64,000 nt of DNA from Rhea pennata (lineage: Eukaryota > Chordata > Aves > Rheiformes > Rheidae): contig NC_084670.1 in the NCBI RefSeq assembly GCF_028389875.1, positions 37,025,333 through 37,089,332 on the forward strand, written 5' to 3'. Below the pieces are notes generated by a model, which was not told where the DNA came from, made no database searches, and saw only the letters and a list, made by a program, of their open reading frames with translations. The first letter of the stretch is position 1. Every line of letters begins with the position of its first letter. The position numbers were made by a program, and so were the translations under genes. Below, piece after piece: positions 23,430 to 35,099 of this stretch.

Positions 23430-26280
23430 CGAAATGTAATGGAGCTGGTAATACAGAGTCATGGTGGGATAGCTCACATGACTGGAATGGAGTCGTGGAT
23501 GGCTACGTGCGTTTTAGGAAAGATAGGCCAGGAAGGCGAGGTGGTGAGTTCCTCTTTATGTAAGAGAGCAATTGGAATGCCTCGAGTTCTGCCTAGGAGT
23601 GGAGAGCTTATGGGTGAAGATCAAAGGGCAGGCTAACATGGGGACCCCATTGTGGGTGTCTAACACAAGCCACCTGACCAAGAAGAGGAAGTCAATGAGG
23701 CCTTCCACAGACAGCTGGAAGTAGCCTCCCAATCACAGGCCCTGGTTCCCATGGGAGACTTCAACCACCCTGACATGTGCGGGAAGGACAGCACAGCTAG
23801 GCACAAACAGTCCAGGAGGCTCCTGCAGTACATCGATGGTAACTTCTTGACACAGGTGGTGGAGGAGCCTACGAGGAAGGTTTTCTTGCTGGACCTTGTC
23901 TTAAGCAACAAAGAAGGACTGGTTGTAGATATGAAGGTTGGGGGTAGCCTTGGTTTCAGTGACCATGAGGAGGTGGAGTTGGGATCCTGCAGAAAAGAAC
24001 TAGGGCAACAAGCAGGACTGCAACCCTGGACTTCAGGAAAGTGGACTTCAGGCTCTTCAGAGACCTAATTGGTGGAGTCTCATGGGTTAAGGCCCTAGAA
24101 GGAAGCGGGGTCCAAGAGAGCTGGCTAGTATTCAAGCATCACTTCCTCCAAGCTCGAGTGGGGCATCCCAAGGAGAAAGAAGTCCAGCAGATGGGGCAGG
24201 ACACCGGCATGGATAAGCAAAGAGCTCTTGGCCAAATTCAGACAGAAGAAGAAAGTACACAGAATGTGGAAGAGGAGAGAGGCTACTTGGGAGGATTATA
24301 GGAATGCTGTCAGAGTATGTAGAGATGCGACGAGGAAGCCTAAGGCCCAGCTGGAATTAAGTCCAGCGAGGGATGTTAAGGACAACAAGAAGGGCTTCCT
24401 CCTATACCTCAGCAGCAAGAGGAAGGCTGGGGAAAATGTGGGCCTGCTGCTGAATGGGGCAAAGGCCCTGGTGACGAAGGCTGCAGAGAAGGCAGAATTA
24501 CTGAATGCCTTCTTTGCTTCAGTCTCCACTGCTAACAGCAGCCCTCAAGAATCCCAGAGGCTGTAGACAAGGGAGAAAGCCTGCAGAAAGGAAGACTTTC
24601 CCTTGCTTCAGGAGGATCGGATTAGAGATCTTCTGGGCAAGCTTAATGTTCACAAACCCGTGGGTCCTAATGGGATACACCGACGAGTACTGAGCTGCAG
24701 ATGCTCTTGCCAGACCACTCTCCATCATCTTTGAAAGGTCCTGGAGAACAGGAGAGGTGCCTGAGGACTGGAAGAAAGCCAATGTCACTCCAGTCTTCAA
24801 AAGGGGCAAGAAAGAGGTCCCAGGTAACTACAGGCCAGTCAGCCTCACCTCCATCCCTCGAAAGGTGATAGAACAGCTCATTCTGGATGCCATCTCCAAG
24901 CATATGGAGGAAAACAGGGTGATCAGGAGTTGTCAGCATGGATTCACAAAGGAGAAAACATGCTTAAGGGGAAATCTGATAGCCTTCTATGATGCCATGA
25001 CTGGCTGGGTAGATGAGAGGAGAGCAGTGGACATGGTGTGCCTTGACTTCAGCAAGGCTTTCAACACTGTCTCCCGTAACATCCTCCCAGGCAAGCTCAG
25101 GAAGTGTGTGTTGGATGAGTGGAATGTGAGGTTGATTGAGGATTGAGAACTGGCTGAACGGCAGAGCTCAGACAGTTGTCGTCCGTTGTGCGGAGTCTAG
25201 TTGGAGGCCTGTGGCTAGTGGAGTTCCCCAGGGCTCAGGACTTGGTCCCATCCTGCTCAGCTTATTCATCAATGACCTGGTTGAAGGGACAGAGTGCCTC
25301 CTCAGCAGGTTTGCTGATGATACCAAGCTGGGAGGAGTGGCTGATACAGCTGAGTGCTGTGCTGCCATTCAGAGAGACCTGACCGGGCTGGGGAGTGGGG
25401 CAGAGAAGAACGTCCTGAGGTTTGACAAGGGCAAGTGCAGAGTGCTGCACCGAGGGAGGAATAACGCTAGGCACCAGTACAAGGAGGGGGCTGACCTGCT
25501 AGAAAGCAGCTCTGCAGAGAAGGACCTGGGAGTGCTGGTGGACAACAAGTTGATCATGAGCCAGCAATGTGCCCCTGTGGCCAAGGCAGCCACAGGTATC
25601 CTGGGGTGCATTAGGAAGAGGTTAGAACCTCATGATGGTCTTGGCAGCAGCAGCAATGTTGTCTGTGATGTTCCTTTTCCCGCACTGGCTCTTTTTGCAC
25701 GCATTCAGATGTGCCCATGTGTAGTAAGAGCACCTGTGGAAGATCTGGTGAGGACTCAGGCAACTGGCAGAGCACGTGAGAGTAGCCCCAAAGGGTGCTC
25801 TCTACCCACTGACCAATCCAGTCAGGGCCGGACATGCATATTGCCCTTTGTCGACGATGTCTAGCTACTTTGCAGCCAGTTGCTACTCCAGCTGCATACG
25901 GTCGAGATGAAGAAATAGCTCTAGTCTGACCAAGTGTGTAACTCTCCTCAGTGTGTATAAGGATCTGAAGGGAGAGTGTCAAGGGGATGGGGCCGGACTC
26001 TTGTCGGTAGTGCCATGCGGCAGGACGTGAGGCAACGGGCACAACCCGAAACACAGGCAGTTCTGCCTGAATATGAGGAGGGAGTTCGCTGCTGTGAGAG
26101 TGACAGAGCACTGGAACATGTTGCCCACAGAGGTTGTGGAATCTCCTTCTCTGGAGCTATTCAAAGCGCACCCAGATGCACTCCTGTCTGACCTGCTGTA
26201 GGTGACCCTGCTTGAGCAGGGGGGTTGGACTAGAAGATCTCCAGAGGTCCCTTCCAACCTTACCCATTCTGTGAAAGGGC
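23430..26280 (+). mobile_element. CR1 LINE, ~2.8 kb, endonuclease and reverse transcriptase recognisable but broken
   Basis: The plus-strand frames give the endonuclease region (M-G-D-F-N-H-P-D at about 23,751 and S-D-H at about 23,960). The RT follows: E-D-W-K-K-A-N-V-T-P-V-F-K at 24,760, N-Y-R-P-V-S-L-T-S-I-P at about 24,825, D-F-S-K-A-F-N at about 25,045, and F-A-D-D at 25,310-25,321, the catalytic box. Coding is split over several frames by small indels, so it is inactive. An unrelated ~290-bp segment interrupts it at about 25,628-25,915, after which the standard 3' tail resumes and ends at gatctccagaggtcccttcc. The 5' end is truncated. Confidence 0.9.
25628..25915. other. Unidentified insertion inside the CR1
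   Basis: The CR1 frame ends at ...G-C-I-R-K-R-L-E-P and the 3'-end consensus is picked up again only at about 25,920 (gtgtgtataaggatctgaag). The sequence between does not look like CR1 and I do not recognise it. No obvious target-site duplication was seen. It could be a small non-autonomous element or a patchwork from an indel. Confidence 0.5.
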
Positions 26281-26520
26281 ACTTTAGAGGACACGGAGTG
26301 ACTCCTGGCTGGCCGTCCAAGCTGGGTGTCCAGCAGCTTCCCAGCTGTGACCGCTCTGCGCGGTTCCCGGGGCTCCCCATGCACTTTGGAGTAGAAGTCA
26401 TTCATTAAAGTGAGATCCCCCTGAATGGCTGCACAACTCTCTGGTGTATCAACCGCTTACGAAAGCCCTACTGCCCTTACCCACTGAGCCCATCCATTCA
26501 CTGTAGAGTTACCTTTCTTA
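26281..26520. other. Unassigned spacer
   Basis: Between the CR1 tail and an antisense CR1 fragment; nothing recognised. Confidence 0.3.
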
Positions 26521-26524
26521 TGCC

Positions 26525-26720
26525 ATGCTGAGTATTCCCAGTCCCCTTCTGGGGAAAATATGTGTGGAAAGGGCTCTGGGGAGGATTTTCTCCATCACCT
26601 TCTCAGGGATCAAGCTGAGGCTGACAGGCAGACAGGCTGCCAGGTCTGCATCCTCCTTCTTGCCGTGCTTGTGGGTAGGAGTGATGTCTGCTTTCTTCCA
26701 GAGCTCAGGAACCTCCCCCA
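26525..26720 (-). mobile_element. CR1 reverse-transcriptase fragment, antisense
   Basis: Reading the minus strand gives W-K-K-A-D-I-T-P-T and, after an insertion-rich stretch, V-S-L-S-L-I-P-E-K-V-M-E-K-I-L. These are homologous to the same RT segment of the plus-strand CR1 at 24,770-24,880. It is short and interrupted. Confidence 0.8.
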
Positions 26721-26721
26721 G

Positions 26722-27120
26722 TTTTATATACGCTTTTCAGGGAGTACTTCATACCAATTTTCCTACCGGTTACAATTTCATTATTCGCTCTGTGCTTGCA
26801 CTTTCACCTTCCTGTTAATTAGCATACGAAGTGGAGAAGAGGCATTGACATCATTATCATGGCATTTCCATCTCATTATTCATTTAGGGGTGTCTAGGAT
26901 AACATGTTAATAAGCCTTTATGAACCGACAGTCACTTGTGGGTTATTCCTGTTTTTGAATTGCCTACCTCTCACATTCTTTGACGTGCTGTGGTTTCAGC
27001 AAGGTCATTCTGCTGCAGTTGGTTATCCATTGCAATGCTGTTTTTCTCTCCGCCTTGGTCTTGAGTCGTGTTAACTATTTGCAGGGGTTTCCTCTCAGCA
27101 TCGCTCCAGCATCGCCATGA
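26722..27120 (+). repeat. LTR-like repeat, family 2, copy 1 (partial)
   Basis: About 400 bp are ~80% similar by eye to 28,970-29,375: acgcttttcagggagtact, ttcctgttaattagcata, catttaggggtgtcta, gtgctgtggtttcagcaagg, gttaactatttgcagggg. The 5' part present in copy 2 is replaced here by an antisense CR1 piece. Confidence 0.8.
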
Positions 27121-27281
27121 CAACAGCCGGATCCCTCAGCATGCAGACTGATGCCTGTCCAACTGGTCTACAAGTCGCTGAGGCCTAGTATGAGCTGGGG
27201 TACTGCCTCCCTCCTCCCTGGGACCTTTCTGCAGACCACAGCTAACTGCTAAAACTCATCGCGGATTGAAAGAGTCAGCGG
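27121..27281. other. Unassigned spacer
   Basis: Nothing recognised. Confidence 0.3.
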
Positions 27282-27530
27282 ATGCACCTGGTATGGGTGA
27301 GTGAGTTCGATGGACTGCTCCCAAGATGGCTGGGGATCGGAAGTGCTTGCTGGGTGAGGCAAGGGGGCTTGTTCAGCCTGGAGAAGAGCTTTCAAGAGTA
27401 CCTCAGGGCCTGGGAAACCTACTCTGCCACCATAGCTGACCCTGCTGGGAGCCAGAGGTTGGGCTAGAGGCCGCCGGAGGTCCTGCCTTGCCTCAGCGAG
27501 CCTGTGATTCCTTCCGCTCTGGCTCTTCTC
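27282..27530 (+). mobile_element. Diverged CR1 3'-end fragment
   Basis: cttgttcagcctggagaaga near 27,370 and a degenerate terminal motif (ttgggctagaggccgccgga, ggtcctgcc, cctgtgattc) at 27,450-27,515 are the hallmarks of an old CR1 tail. Confidence 0.65.
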
Positions 27531-28815
27531 TTACTGATGTTAGGGAAAGCACTGAGGTTCCGTGGGACCATGGAAGTACATCAGACACAAGCACGATCTG
27601 CCCTGGGTCCTGCTTTGCTTCACCTCTTAGTCTCTTTCTCGCTCTTTTCCCCCGTCTAAGTTCTTCCCTCTTGCCATCCACATAGCCTTGCCTCCAAACA
27701 GCCCGTCTCTGTTTGCCCTTTCCCCACAGGGAAAGGTTTTGCTTGTCTTGAACCCTCCTCTGGTGTTTTTGAGATGCCTTTGAGATGGTAATTCCTACCT
27801 TGGCCAGCAATGCCATTACACTAGCACTGCCTGCTAGTAGTGGTGCTGTGCTGCAGTTAGTTCTGCCCGCTGTTATCTTGTCAGAGGCACCAAAAAGTGT
27901 GGGTGAGCCGTCTGCGCACACACGTGAACAGCTGACACCAAGGAGCTTCCGTCTGGCGGAATCCTGAGAAGCCCGGGGATTCGGCCAGCGGCACCTTCAT
28001 GAGGTTTTACAAGCAGAAGGGGCAAGTCCTGGTCCCCTCGGCTAGGGCTGTTGTGTGTGCCACCAGGGCCGACCAGGAGACACCGGGACCTTGCCGTTCT
28101 CTCGCCCCACTGGGCAGCCTGCAAGGTGTTGTGTCCTTGCCCTGCACTCGCCATTGCACGCCCCCACCCTCACACTGCCCCCAGGAAGAGCCCTGAGCAA
28201 TGTGCAAGGGAAAGGATCTCCCTTCCTAGGGGCTGGGTGTCCGTGCCTGGCCATTTTGCTTGATGAAACACAGGAAGGGGTTACGTGGTGTCAGAGCCAC
28301 CTGCGCATTTCCTCTGCCTGCCTGTGATTGGGGATCACAATGTTCTGCTCTCATCAGCCCCCCTTGTTGCTAATGGCCTTCAGGGGGACCCACTCATGCT
28401 CTGCAAACCTTTGGGCTGGGCTTCTGACTTTGACTTCTTGACCATTTGGTTCAATCTGCTCTCAGAAGCTGAGTCCATGCACTCAGCACCAGAACCCCAT
28501 GGGGCTCATTAAAATGCAGAAAGCCCTGATGAACCACCGCTCTCCCTATAATTTTCTTCAAGGCTTGTACGACTAATTGCAGAGGTTTGGGGAGTGTAGC
28601 TGAAAGACAGTCTTCCCTAATACGCCCGTCTTTCTGCTTCTAGTGAGCTTTCTTCCTCTTCTTCTGCTTCTGCAGCTTCTGCTGCTGCTGCTTCTGCTTC
28701 TTTTTCAGCTTGCAGAATAAGGGAGAGCAACATTCTCCAACTGGTATGGATCCAGGGTGTCTCCTCATGAAGTCAGGACATGCCAAAAAGCACTGTCGTG
28801 GAGATGAGACACTGT
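27531..28815. other. Gene-free interval
   Basis: No exon or mobile element was recognised. There is a (ctt/ctg)n-rich low-complexity stretch at about 28,640-28,710. Confidence 0.4.
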
Positions 28816-28818
28816 ATG

Positions 28819-29417
28819 TGTTGTCCAAAATCTGGGTTCTGTTACCCGGTGTGCAAGCAACCAATAGACACACAGGGTCGAGATGTTTGTTTATTTCATT
28901 TCTGCGCAGAGATGGGTGCTAGGTGATAAATCCACAACGCTGGCACACTTTCTCCCCCTCTCATTCTTGATTTATACACGCTTTTCAGGGAGTACTTTAT
29001 ACAAATCTTTCTATTGGTTACAGTTTCATTACATCAGGCAATTGTTCTGTGCTTGCACTTTCACATTCCTGTTAATTAGCATAGGAAGCGAAGAAGAGGT
29101 TGTAACATCATTATCTTGTCATTTCCATCTCATTATTCATTTAGGGGTGTCTAGTTTAATATGTTAATAAGCCTTAATGAACCTAAGGTGACTTCTGGGT
29201 TACTCTGATGTTTTTGTCTTACCTCCCCCTCGCATTCTTCAAAGTGCTGTGGTTTCATCAAGGTTATTTAGTCAGAGCTCGTTATCCTTTGCAGTACTGT
29301 TTTTCTTTCTGCCTTGTCCTTGAGTCCTGTTAACTATTTGCAAGGTTTTTTCACAGGATTTCTCCAACATTAGTGCTGACTTGCCAAAGCGGACAGCCAG
29401 CCACCGGGAACCTAAGT
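28819..29417 (+). mobile_element. LTR-like repeat, family 2, copy 2
   Basis: Candidate LTR of about 580 bp from tgttgtccaaaatctgggtt to gacttgccaaagcggaca (29,395). The following ccaccgggaacctaagtgg resembles the segment that follows the family-1 LTRs at 21,144 and 33,928. Its last ~400 bp are shared with 26,722-27,120. No retroviral genes are attached. Confidence 0.65.
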
Positions 29418-30930
29418 GGCAGAGCGGCAGGGGCACGGGCGGCTTCTAGCCCTGCTTGTGCCGCAGGCACTGTGACTGCGTTGCTGGGTCACAGTGCTGC
29501 GACATGGGGTCCCCGGGCCGCGCTGCAGCCTCCCTGCTTGCCGTCTGCCGGCCCAGCATTGGTACAAGGCCCCGGGGCTGCCAGCCCTGCTGCAGCCCCT
29601 GTGCCCAGCACCCCAGGGCAGCTGCACCTCCCACTGCAGGGCCGTGCCTGGGCCATGGCCCGGGACGCCTGTTGGCCCCTTGCTCTGTATCAACGCGCCC
29701 CACGCTGCCCCAGGCTTGCCCCAGGTCACTGCAGAAAGGGCAAGAGTCCGCTCCCATGCTGCCATTGGGAAGTGGCATCCCTGTGCCATGGCACCCCCTC
29801 CCCAGGCCAGGGCCTATTGCTGAAGGGGCCAAACCTCTCAAGAGCACCTTAGAGGTGTCCCGCTCAGAGCATCCCTTGGTCTCCAGCAGGACCTTGAAGA
29901 TGGGCCAGCCTTTTGGTGCCTGTTCCATCCTAGCAGAGGCCTATCCTCCCCAGGGACAGGACACATCCTTGGGGCCTGCACCCGACACTCACTTCCTCTG
30001 CTAGACACCAAGCTAGCATCTCACAGCTCACAGCCCAGCATTGGGCACGCAGCGCCCTGCCTTCTGCCCTGTGAGAATGAACACACACTGCTGAACTTCC
30101 TGGCAAATGGGATCCTGCCCAGTGTGCAGTGCTGCACAGATCACTTGTCCCTGCACATGCCCAGTCTCTGTGGCCCAACATGTCCATGTCCCCAGGGGTG
30201 CAGTCATGGTCGCAGTTGAACACAGCACTGCAAACTGTTAGCCCCTGCAGGGTCATGGGGGACATGATGAGAACAGGACATGCACCTGCTAGTCCTACGC
30301 TGTGGCTGCAGAGGGGACGGGGCACCCCATGGGCTTCCCCATCTCTGCATAGGTGCCAGCCCTTGCAAGCTGCCTAGGGTAAGCAGCTGTTAAGAGTGCC
30401 TGCGGTGGCCCTGCTCTAGCATGGCTTTCCTTGGTGTGTCTTCCGGAGTAGACAGTCAACCCTCTTCTCCATTTCCTTGCATGGGAACTGAGCCAGGGGC
30501 AGCTGTGCTCACTAGGATTCCCCAGGTCTCTGCATCTGCCAGCAAGCTCCGCTCAGTCTCCACACATCTCCCCTCCTGTGATCCCTCACTCAGCAGCCCC
30601 CAAAAGTGCCCAAGTCAAGGGATGCAGGCAGATCCCTGCCACAAACTGGTAGCAGCAGAGGAGAGCGACAGGCACCAACATCACGTCCATGTGCGTGCAG
30701 CTCCGCGCTGACTCTGTCCTGGGGTCCCTGCTGGCAGCTCCAGATATCTCCACGCATCTCTGTAACCCACCATCCTCTCCATTCCTCTTTCTGAGCCCAC
30801 CTCACCTCAGGGCAGGTCTCTATCATCTGGGCAGGGCTGACCTCCGCCCACGCAAGGATGCGGAAGGTGCTCCCGCCCTACGAAGCAACCAGCAGAGATC
30901 ATGCTGTTTGTAGGAAGGCAGAGCTATGCT
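29418..30930. other. GC-rich gene-free interval
   Basis: Several overlapping open frames of 60-180 codons exist on both strands, as expected in GC-rich DNA. None resembles a known domain and there are no splice-consistent exons. No function is assigned. Confidence 0.4.
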
Positions 30931-31160
30931 TTGACACAGGGACACACAAGAGTATGCACATGGAGATGAGACCACATGTATTCTCATGCAGAGTTACATG
31001 CAGGTGTGCACACATGCATTTGCACATGCATGCACACAGAGGGCAAACACACATGCACACACACACACACACACACACACACTGGGACAGTGCACACAGG
31101 TTCACACCTGTGCTTATACCACCACGTACGCATGCCTATTCACACAGGGACATGCAAGCC
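30931..31160. repeat. Cryptic (CA)n/(CACATG)n region with a pure (CA) run
   Basis: A degenerate acacatgcaca-rich stretch with an uninterrupted CA run at about 31,056-31,082. Short open frames rich in His and Thr or Val and Cys come from the microsatellite. Confidence 0.85.
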
Positions 31161-31489
31161 GTGACTTTGCACTGCTGTGGAAAGCACCCCCTGGCAGCAC
31201 TTTGCTGAATCTGGAGCTGGTTCTGCAGGCAGCACACAGGGCAGAGCTGCTGTCCCATGTACCCAACAGGCTCGAGTCAACCTTTGCTCTTTGGAAACAG
31301 CCAAATACTGACGAGAATGGCAGTGGCAGGGAAACACTCCAGCATTGTGTCCTCACACCAGGGTCACCACTATCCCCAAATCACCTGCCTCCTGAAAGCT
31401 CCGATCTGCATCAGTGCAACAGCAAGAAGAATTTTGCCTTCAAAGTCATTTCTCCACGGCTTCTTGCTGCTTTTAATCACAGATTGCTG

Positions 31490-31960
31490 AAAGCCTGAGG
31501 TGGGCAGGAGGTTTGCAGGCCTCTAGTCCACCCCTCTGCTCTAGGCAGGGCTAACTCCACGCAAAGCAGGCTGCTCAGGACCTTGTCCAGCTATGTCTTG
31601 AACCTCTCCAAGGACACAGGGCTCCCGCCTCTCTGGTGCCTCTCCCAGGGCTACACCACTCTCAGGCACAAGAATAGTTTCCTTTCTACCAGTCCTAATT
31701 CCCCCAGGGGCACCTCAGGCCAGATGCCTCTCGTGCCTTCACTGAGCACCTCTAAGAAGAGTCTGCCTCCATATCCTCCTTCGGGTGCTGGATCACTGCC
31801 TTAGATGCCCCTTCATTATCCCTTCCCGAGACAGGACAAATTCAGCTCCTTCAGCCTTTTCTCCTACGTTGTGTTTTCCAGCCCTGACCATCCTCATGGG
31901 CTCTGCTGCACTTGCTCCAGCTTACTGGCAGCTCTCATGGTCCCTGCTCAGGGAGTCTTC
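31490..31960 (-). mobile_element. CR1-family LINE 3'-region fragment, antisense
   Basis: ggcaggaggtttgcaggcct, ctccaaggacacagggctcc, caggacaaattcagctcctt and ttctcctacgttgtgttttc follow the order of an older CR1 lineage 3' end in reverse orientation (the minus strand ends with a dividing-tail-like cctctagtccacccct at the left). Confidence 0.7.
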
Positions 31961-33210
31961 TCTGTGAGAAGACTTCTGGGGTTAGTGGAAGGCTCCGAGA
32001 CTCTCTGTCCGAGAGAGGCCATCAGCCAGGCCTGACACACTGTCCAGGTGATGCTGGGTGGCGGCTGCAAGCCATGTCCACACTGGCAATGCTCGAGGCC
32101 AGCCCAAGCTCTTCCACAGACCAGCTTGGTAATTTCTAAAGCACTTTGCCAAAACCACTGCAAACTCATCCTCTCTCTCATGCCATCCATTGAAAAAGCT
32201 AAGATCCTTCCCCAGGGCACCAGGCCATCTCCACTCTGGCCACGCAACAGGCCTGGGGCAGCTGCCACATCTGAAAGTGCCCCACCAAAGTCATGCGGTT
32301 GCCTCAAAAGACGAAAGGCAGAGAGAGTGCCTCTCCTCCGGGACGGAGCCTAGCATCAAAGGCACATTCCTCTTCCCGCTTCTCACTTGTAGAGTCTGGC
32401 AAGGTTCAATCTGTTCCCCGCAAGTTTTGGGGCAATACAAAGCTGATCTGCCCTCTGCTACAAATAGCTGCAGCTGGCAATAATAGCCCTGGCAAACACG
32501 GAGGTGAATGTCAGAGCTTCCCCTGACCTGATCTGAGAGTGCCCTCTCCTGCCCTGAACATCCAAAACCACAGAGGCCTGACGCTGCTTGTCAGGGCAGG
32601 CAGACCATAGCGTGCCTGCCTGGCTAAGGCCATAGGGCCCTGCCTGGTGCTATGTGCCAAGCTCTGTTGAGCCTGCCGCACTGCACTGCAAAGGTGACCT
32701 AACATGCGGTCCCAATGTGGTTGGGACGCAGCTATGGTTGCCTCATCAGGAGCCAAAGACAGTGCTGGGCCTGGAGGAGGGAACACAGGAGTCCCCATGC
32801 AGGCAGCGCAGACCACCACACAGGACAGCTTCCTTTGCTGGGTCCATCTGGATGAAGGAGCAGTTGGGAAGCCCTTGCAGAAAGTCTGCTGCTCATCTAC
32901 TGCTCCAAGAGGCCATCCAAAGCAAGCAAGACAAGAGAAGGGAGAAAGGAGGGTCGGAGCCTCACCTCGGCCAGGGCTGGGGGGGGGGGGAGCAGACGCG
33001 GGGGAGGGGGTGGTGGGCTCTGTACACCCCAACATCCCACACCTTGCTTGGTGACTGTGTCACGCCCTTGACTTTGGTGCTGACAGAGCTCTCCGGCTTT
33101 GTCTCCCGTTCCTGGTAGCCCTTCTGAAGGATGAACACAGATGTATAGGGAAAGGACAGCAAAAGGAGCTCTCAGTGATCTCCTCGCCTCTGGGATCCAG
33201 AGTGCTGCAT
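31961..33210. other. Gene-free interval
   Basis: No exon, RNA gene or repeat family was recognised. There is a G run (about 12 G) near 32,980. Open frames up to 174 codons lack resemblance to known proteins. Confidence 0.4.
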
Positions 33211-33212
33211 CC

Positions 33213-33856
33213 GTACTAGGTGATACTTGGTGGGAATGGTTCCTGTTGCAACTTTTGCCGTACTACGTGATACTTGGTGGGAATGGTCCGTGCTGTAACT
33301 TTTGTGTGTCTAGAAAACTACCGCTGTGTTAAGCAGGATACAAATAAGTAACTAAGAAGGTCTTGAAAATCTGTGAGAAAGAACAGCGGTTGGTTACATA
33401 GAGATTCGGTGGCTCCCAGCCACAGAATAACCACGAGAAGCAGTCAACATGAAGGTCTCAAGTTGAAGAGTAATGAAATAGTGACCCCCAGAGTCAATGT
33501 GGCCCCCGAAATAAGTCTGCACACGTGCGCAGTGTCATAGCCCAGTTATGCAACCAGGGCGGAGTTGGGCTTAACTCCCTGCACTTGCTGGGCCCACGTG
33601 CCGGGACTCCCGCCTACCGCGAATAACCATAAATACCAGAATTTTTCCAAAGGAGAGGGTGGCTGCTACACATCAGAGGGCCACGTTGCCTCCTCGGGGA
33701 CACCCAAAAGGATTGTGCCTGCCAGCTCTCTCTCTCTCATCATGCAGACGATCGGGACAAGCATTGGAGTGGTCCTTCTCAAGATTTCCCTCGGGTCGGT
33801 CTCTTTGTAAGTATTTACTAATAAACTGCTTGCTGCTGAAGAGTGAGTGAGTGAGT

Positions 33857-33904
<48 letters not shown>

Positions 33905-33948
33905 GTGCTGGCTTGCCAAAGCAGACACTTGGCCCCCCGGAACCTGAG
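33213..33948 (+). mobile_element. Endogenous retrovirus LTR (copy 2) with adjoining leader remnant
   Basis: Same family and orientation as 20,464-21,163, roughly 85-90% identical by eye. It includes the duplicated ~47-bp 5' block (gtgatacttggtgggaatgg twice), aaccataaatacc TATA-like box, aataaactgcttgctgctga, a terminal ttgccaaagcagaca and a following cttggccccccggaacctg. A long (GT)n at about 33,855-33,901 expands its 3' part. No coding region is attached. Confidence 0.75.
33844..33902. repeat. (GT)n microsatellite within the LTR
   Basis: gagtgagtgagtgtg followed by about 22 GT units. In the related LTR at 21.1 kb the same place has only a short gtttgtgtgtgagagag, so the expansion happened after the copies separated. 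Confidence 0.95.
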
Positions 33949-35095
33949 TGGAACAAGTGCTGCCTAGCACCATCTGTGGGCACCAGCACATGGGGCTAGG
34001 AGTCACTGGGTCCTGCTGCCATGTGAGGTATTTGAGGGCAGCAGGCAGGATGGGAAGGGCTCTGCTGGGCTACTTTGTTCACAAGGCACCTGTCATCCAT
34101 CTCCTGCAGCTCTGGAAGTCCCTGGGATCTGGCACTGCAATGCTCCAGCTGCGCCTCCTCTTTCCTATCCCTCTGCTCCACTTCCAATCACACTTCTAGG
34201 AGATCATGGTATGGGGCAATATGTGGGCAAGGAGGTAATCTCAGAGCCACCAAAGGCAGGCAGAGTGGACAGACAACTAAGAGAGAGCTGCCACACTCGC
34301 CTTGCCCTGTACAGCAACACATGCCCACGGTCTCTGCTGTATCTCGCCCGGCCTGCAGGCATGGCCCCTCCGTCACCTTGTCCCAGGCAGCTTCTGGAGA
34401 GCATAGGCTCCAGCACAGCTGCTTTGTGGCACAGGAGAGGGTGGAGGTGGTGGGCGGGGAGTCGTGCCAGGGCAAGCACCAACACCCTGCTCTCTCTGGC
34501 TGCCAGCAGTACCTGCTAATCTGGGCTTTGCACAGCTCAGGAAAGGTGAAAGTATCCCAAAGGCAGGGATGGGATGAGGACAGCGTCAGGTCCTCAGTGC
34601 CACAGGGGAGCCGCGGCAGCCACCTCAAACAGCCCTTGCCATGCTGATCTGCACAGGCAAGCAGAGCGCCCCAGCAGGGCAGTCTCAGGAGAGCCAGCCT
34701 CCCTGGCCTGAGGTTTGCACCTCACGGCTACCTTGCCCACGCAGGGCAGGCCTTCACGGTTGGCAGAAAGCACAGGCAGAGCTCTGCCACCCACTTCCTT
34801 CAGCAGCCAAGCATTACCCATCTCCTGCAGACGTAGAAATCCCTGGGATCCAGCACTGCCACGCTGCAGCCGTGCTATCCACAGGTGTGCATGCCAGGAG
34901 AAGCTCTGCAAGCTGCTCAGGCAGGACTGGCTGGCTTGGGCACAAATCAATGAATAAACAGCCAGAAAGCACAGAGAGATGAACTTGTGCCAGATGGGCC
35001 GAAAGGCACAAGTTATCACTGGGTTTTTCACTGGCTATTACAGGGGAGCTGCTCGCAGAAGGCCGTACGTGGTGGCAGGATGCATACATACTGGG
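33949..35095. other. 3' flank of the POLE copy, with a diverged internal duplication
   Basis: The last POLE coding exon was not found here. Segments at about 34,100-34,150 and 34,820-34,880 share catctcctgcag...gaa-tccctgggatc-agcactgc in the same orientation, indicating a diverged direct repeat about 720 bp apart. No other feature was recognised. Confidence 0.4.
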
Positions 35096-35099
35096 GAGG

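Noticed and set aside
29456-30004. 182-codon plus-strand open frame after the LTR, considered as retroviral gag
   Set aside because: No gag-like motifs, low-complexity composition, and overlapping frames of similar length on the other strand.
30931-31160. CA-rich periodic sequence considered as a CRISPR-like array
   Set aside because: It is a simple microsatellite without spacers, in a vertebrate genome.
20464-33948. The two LTRs as ends of a single 13-kb provirus
   Set aside because: The same minisatellite lies on both sides of the first LTR, no gag, pol or env is seen between them, and the interval is filled with CR1 and other repeats.
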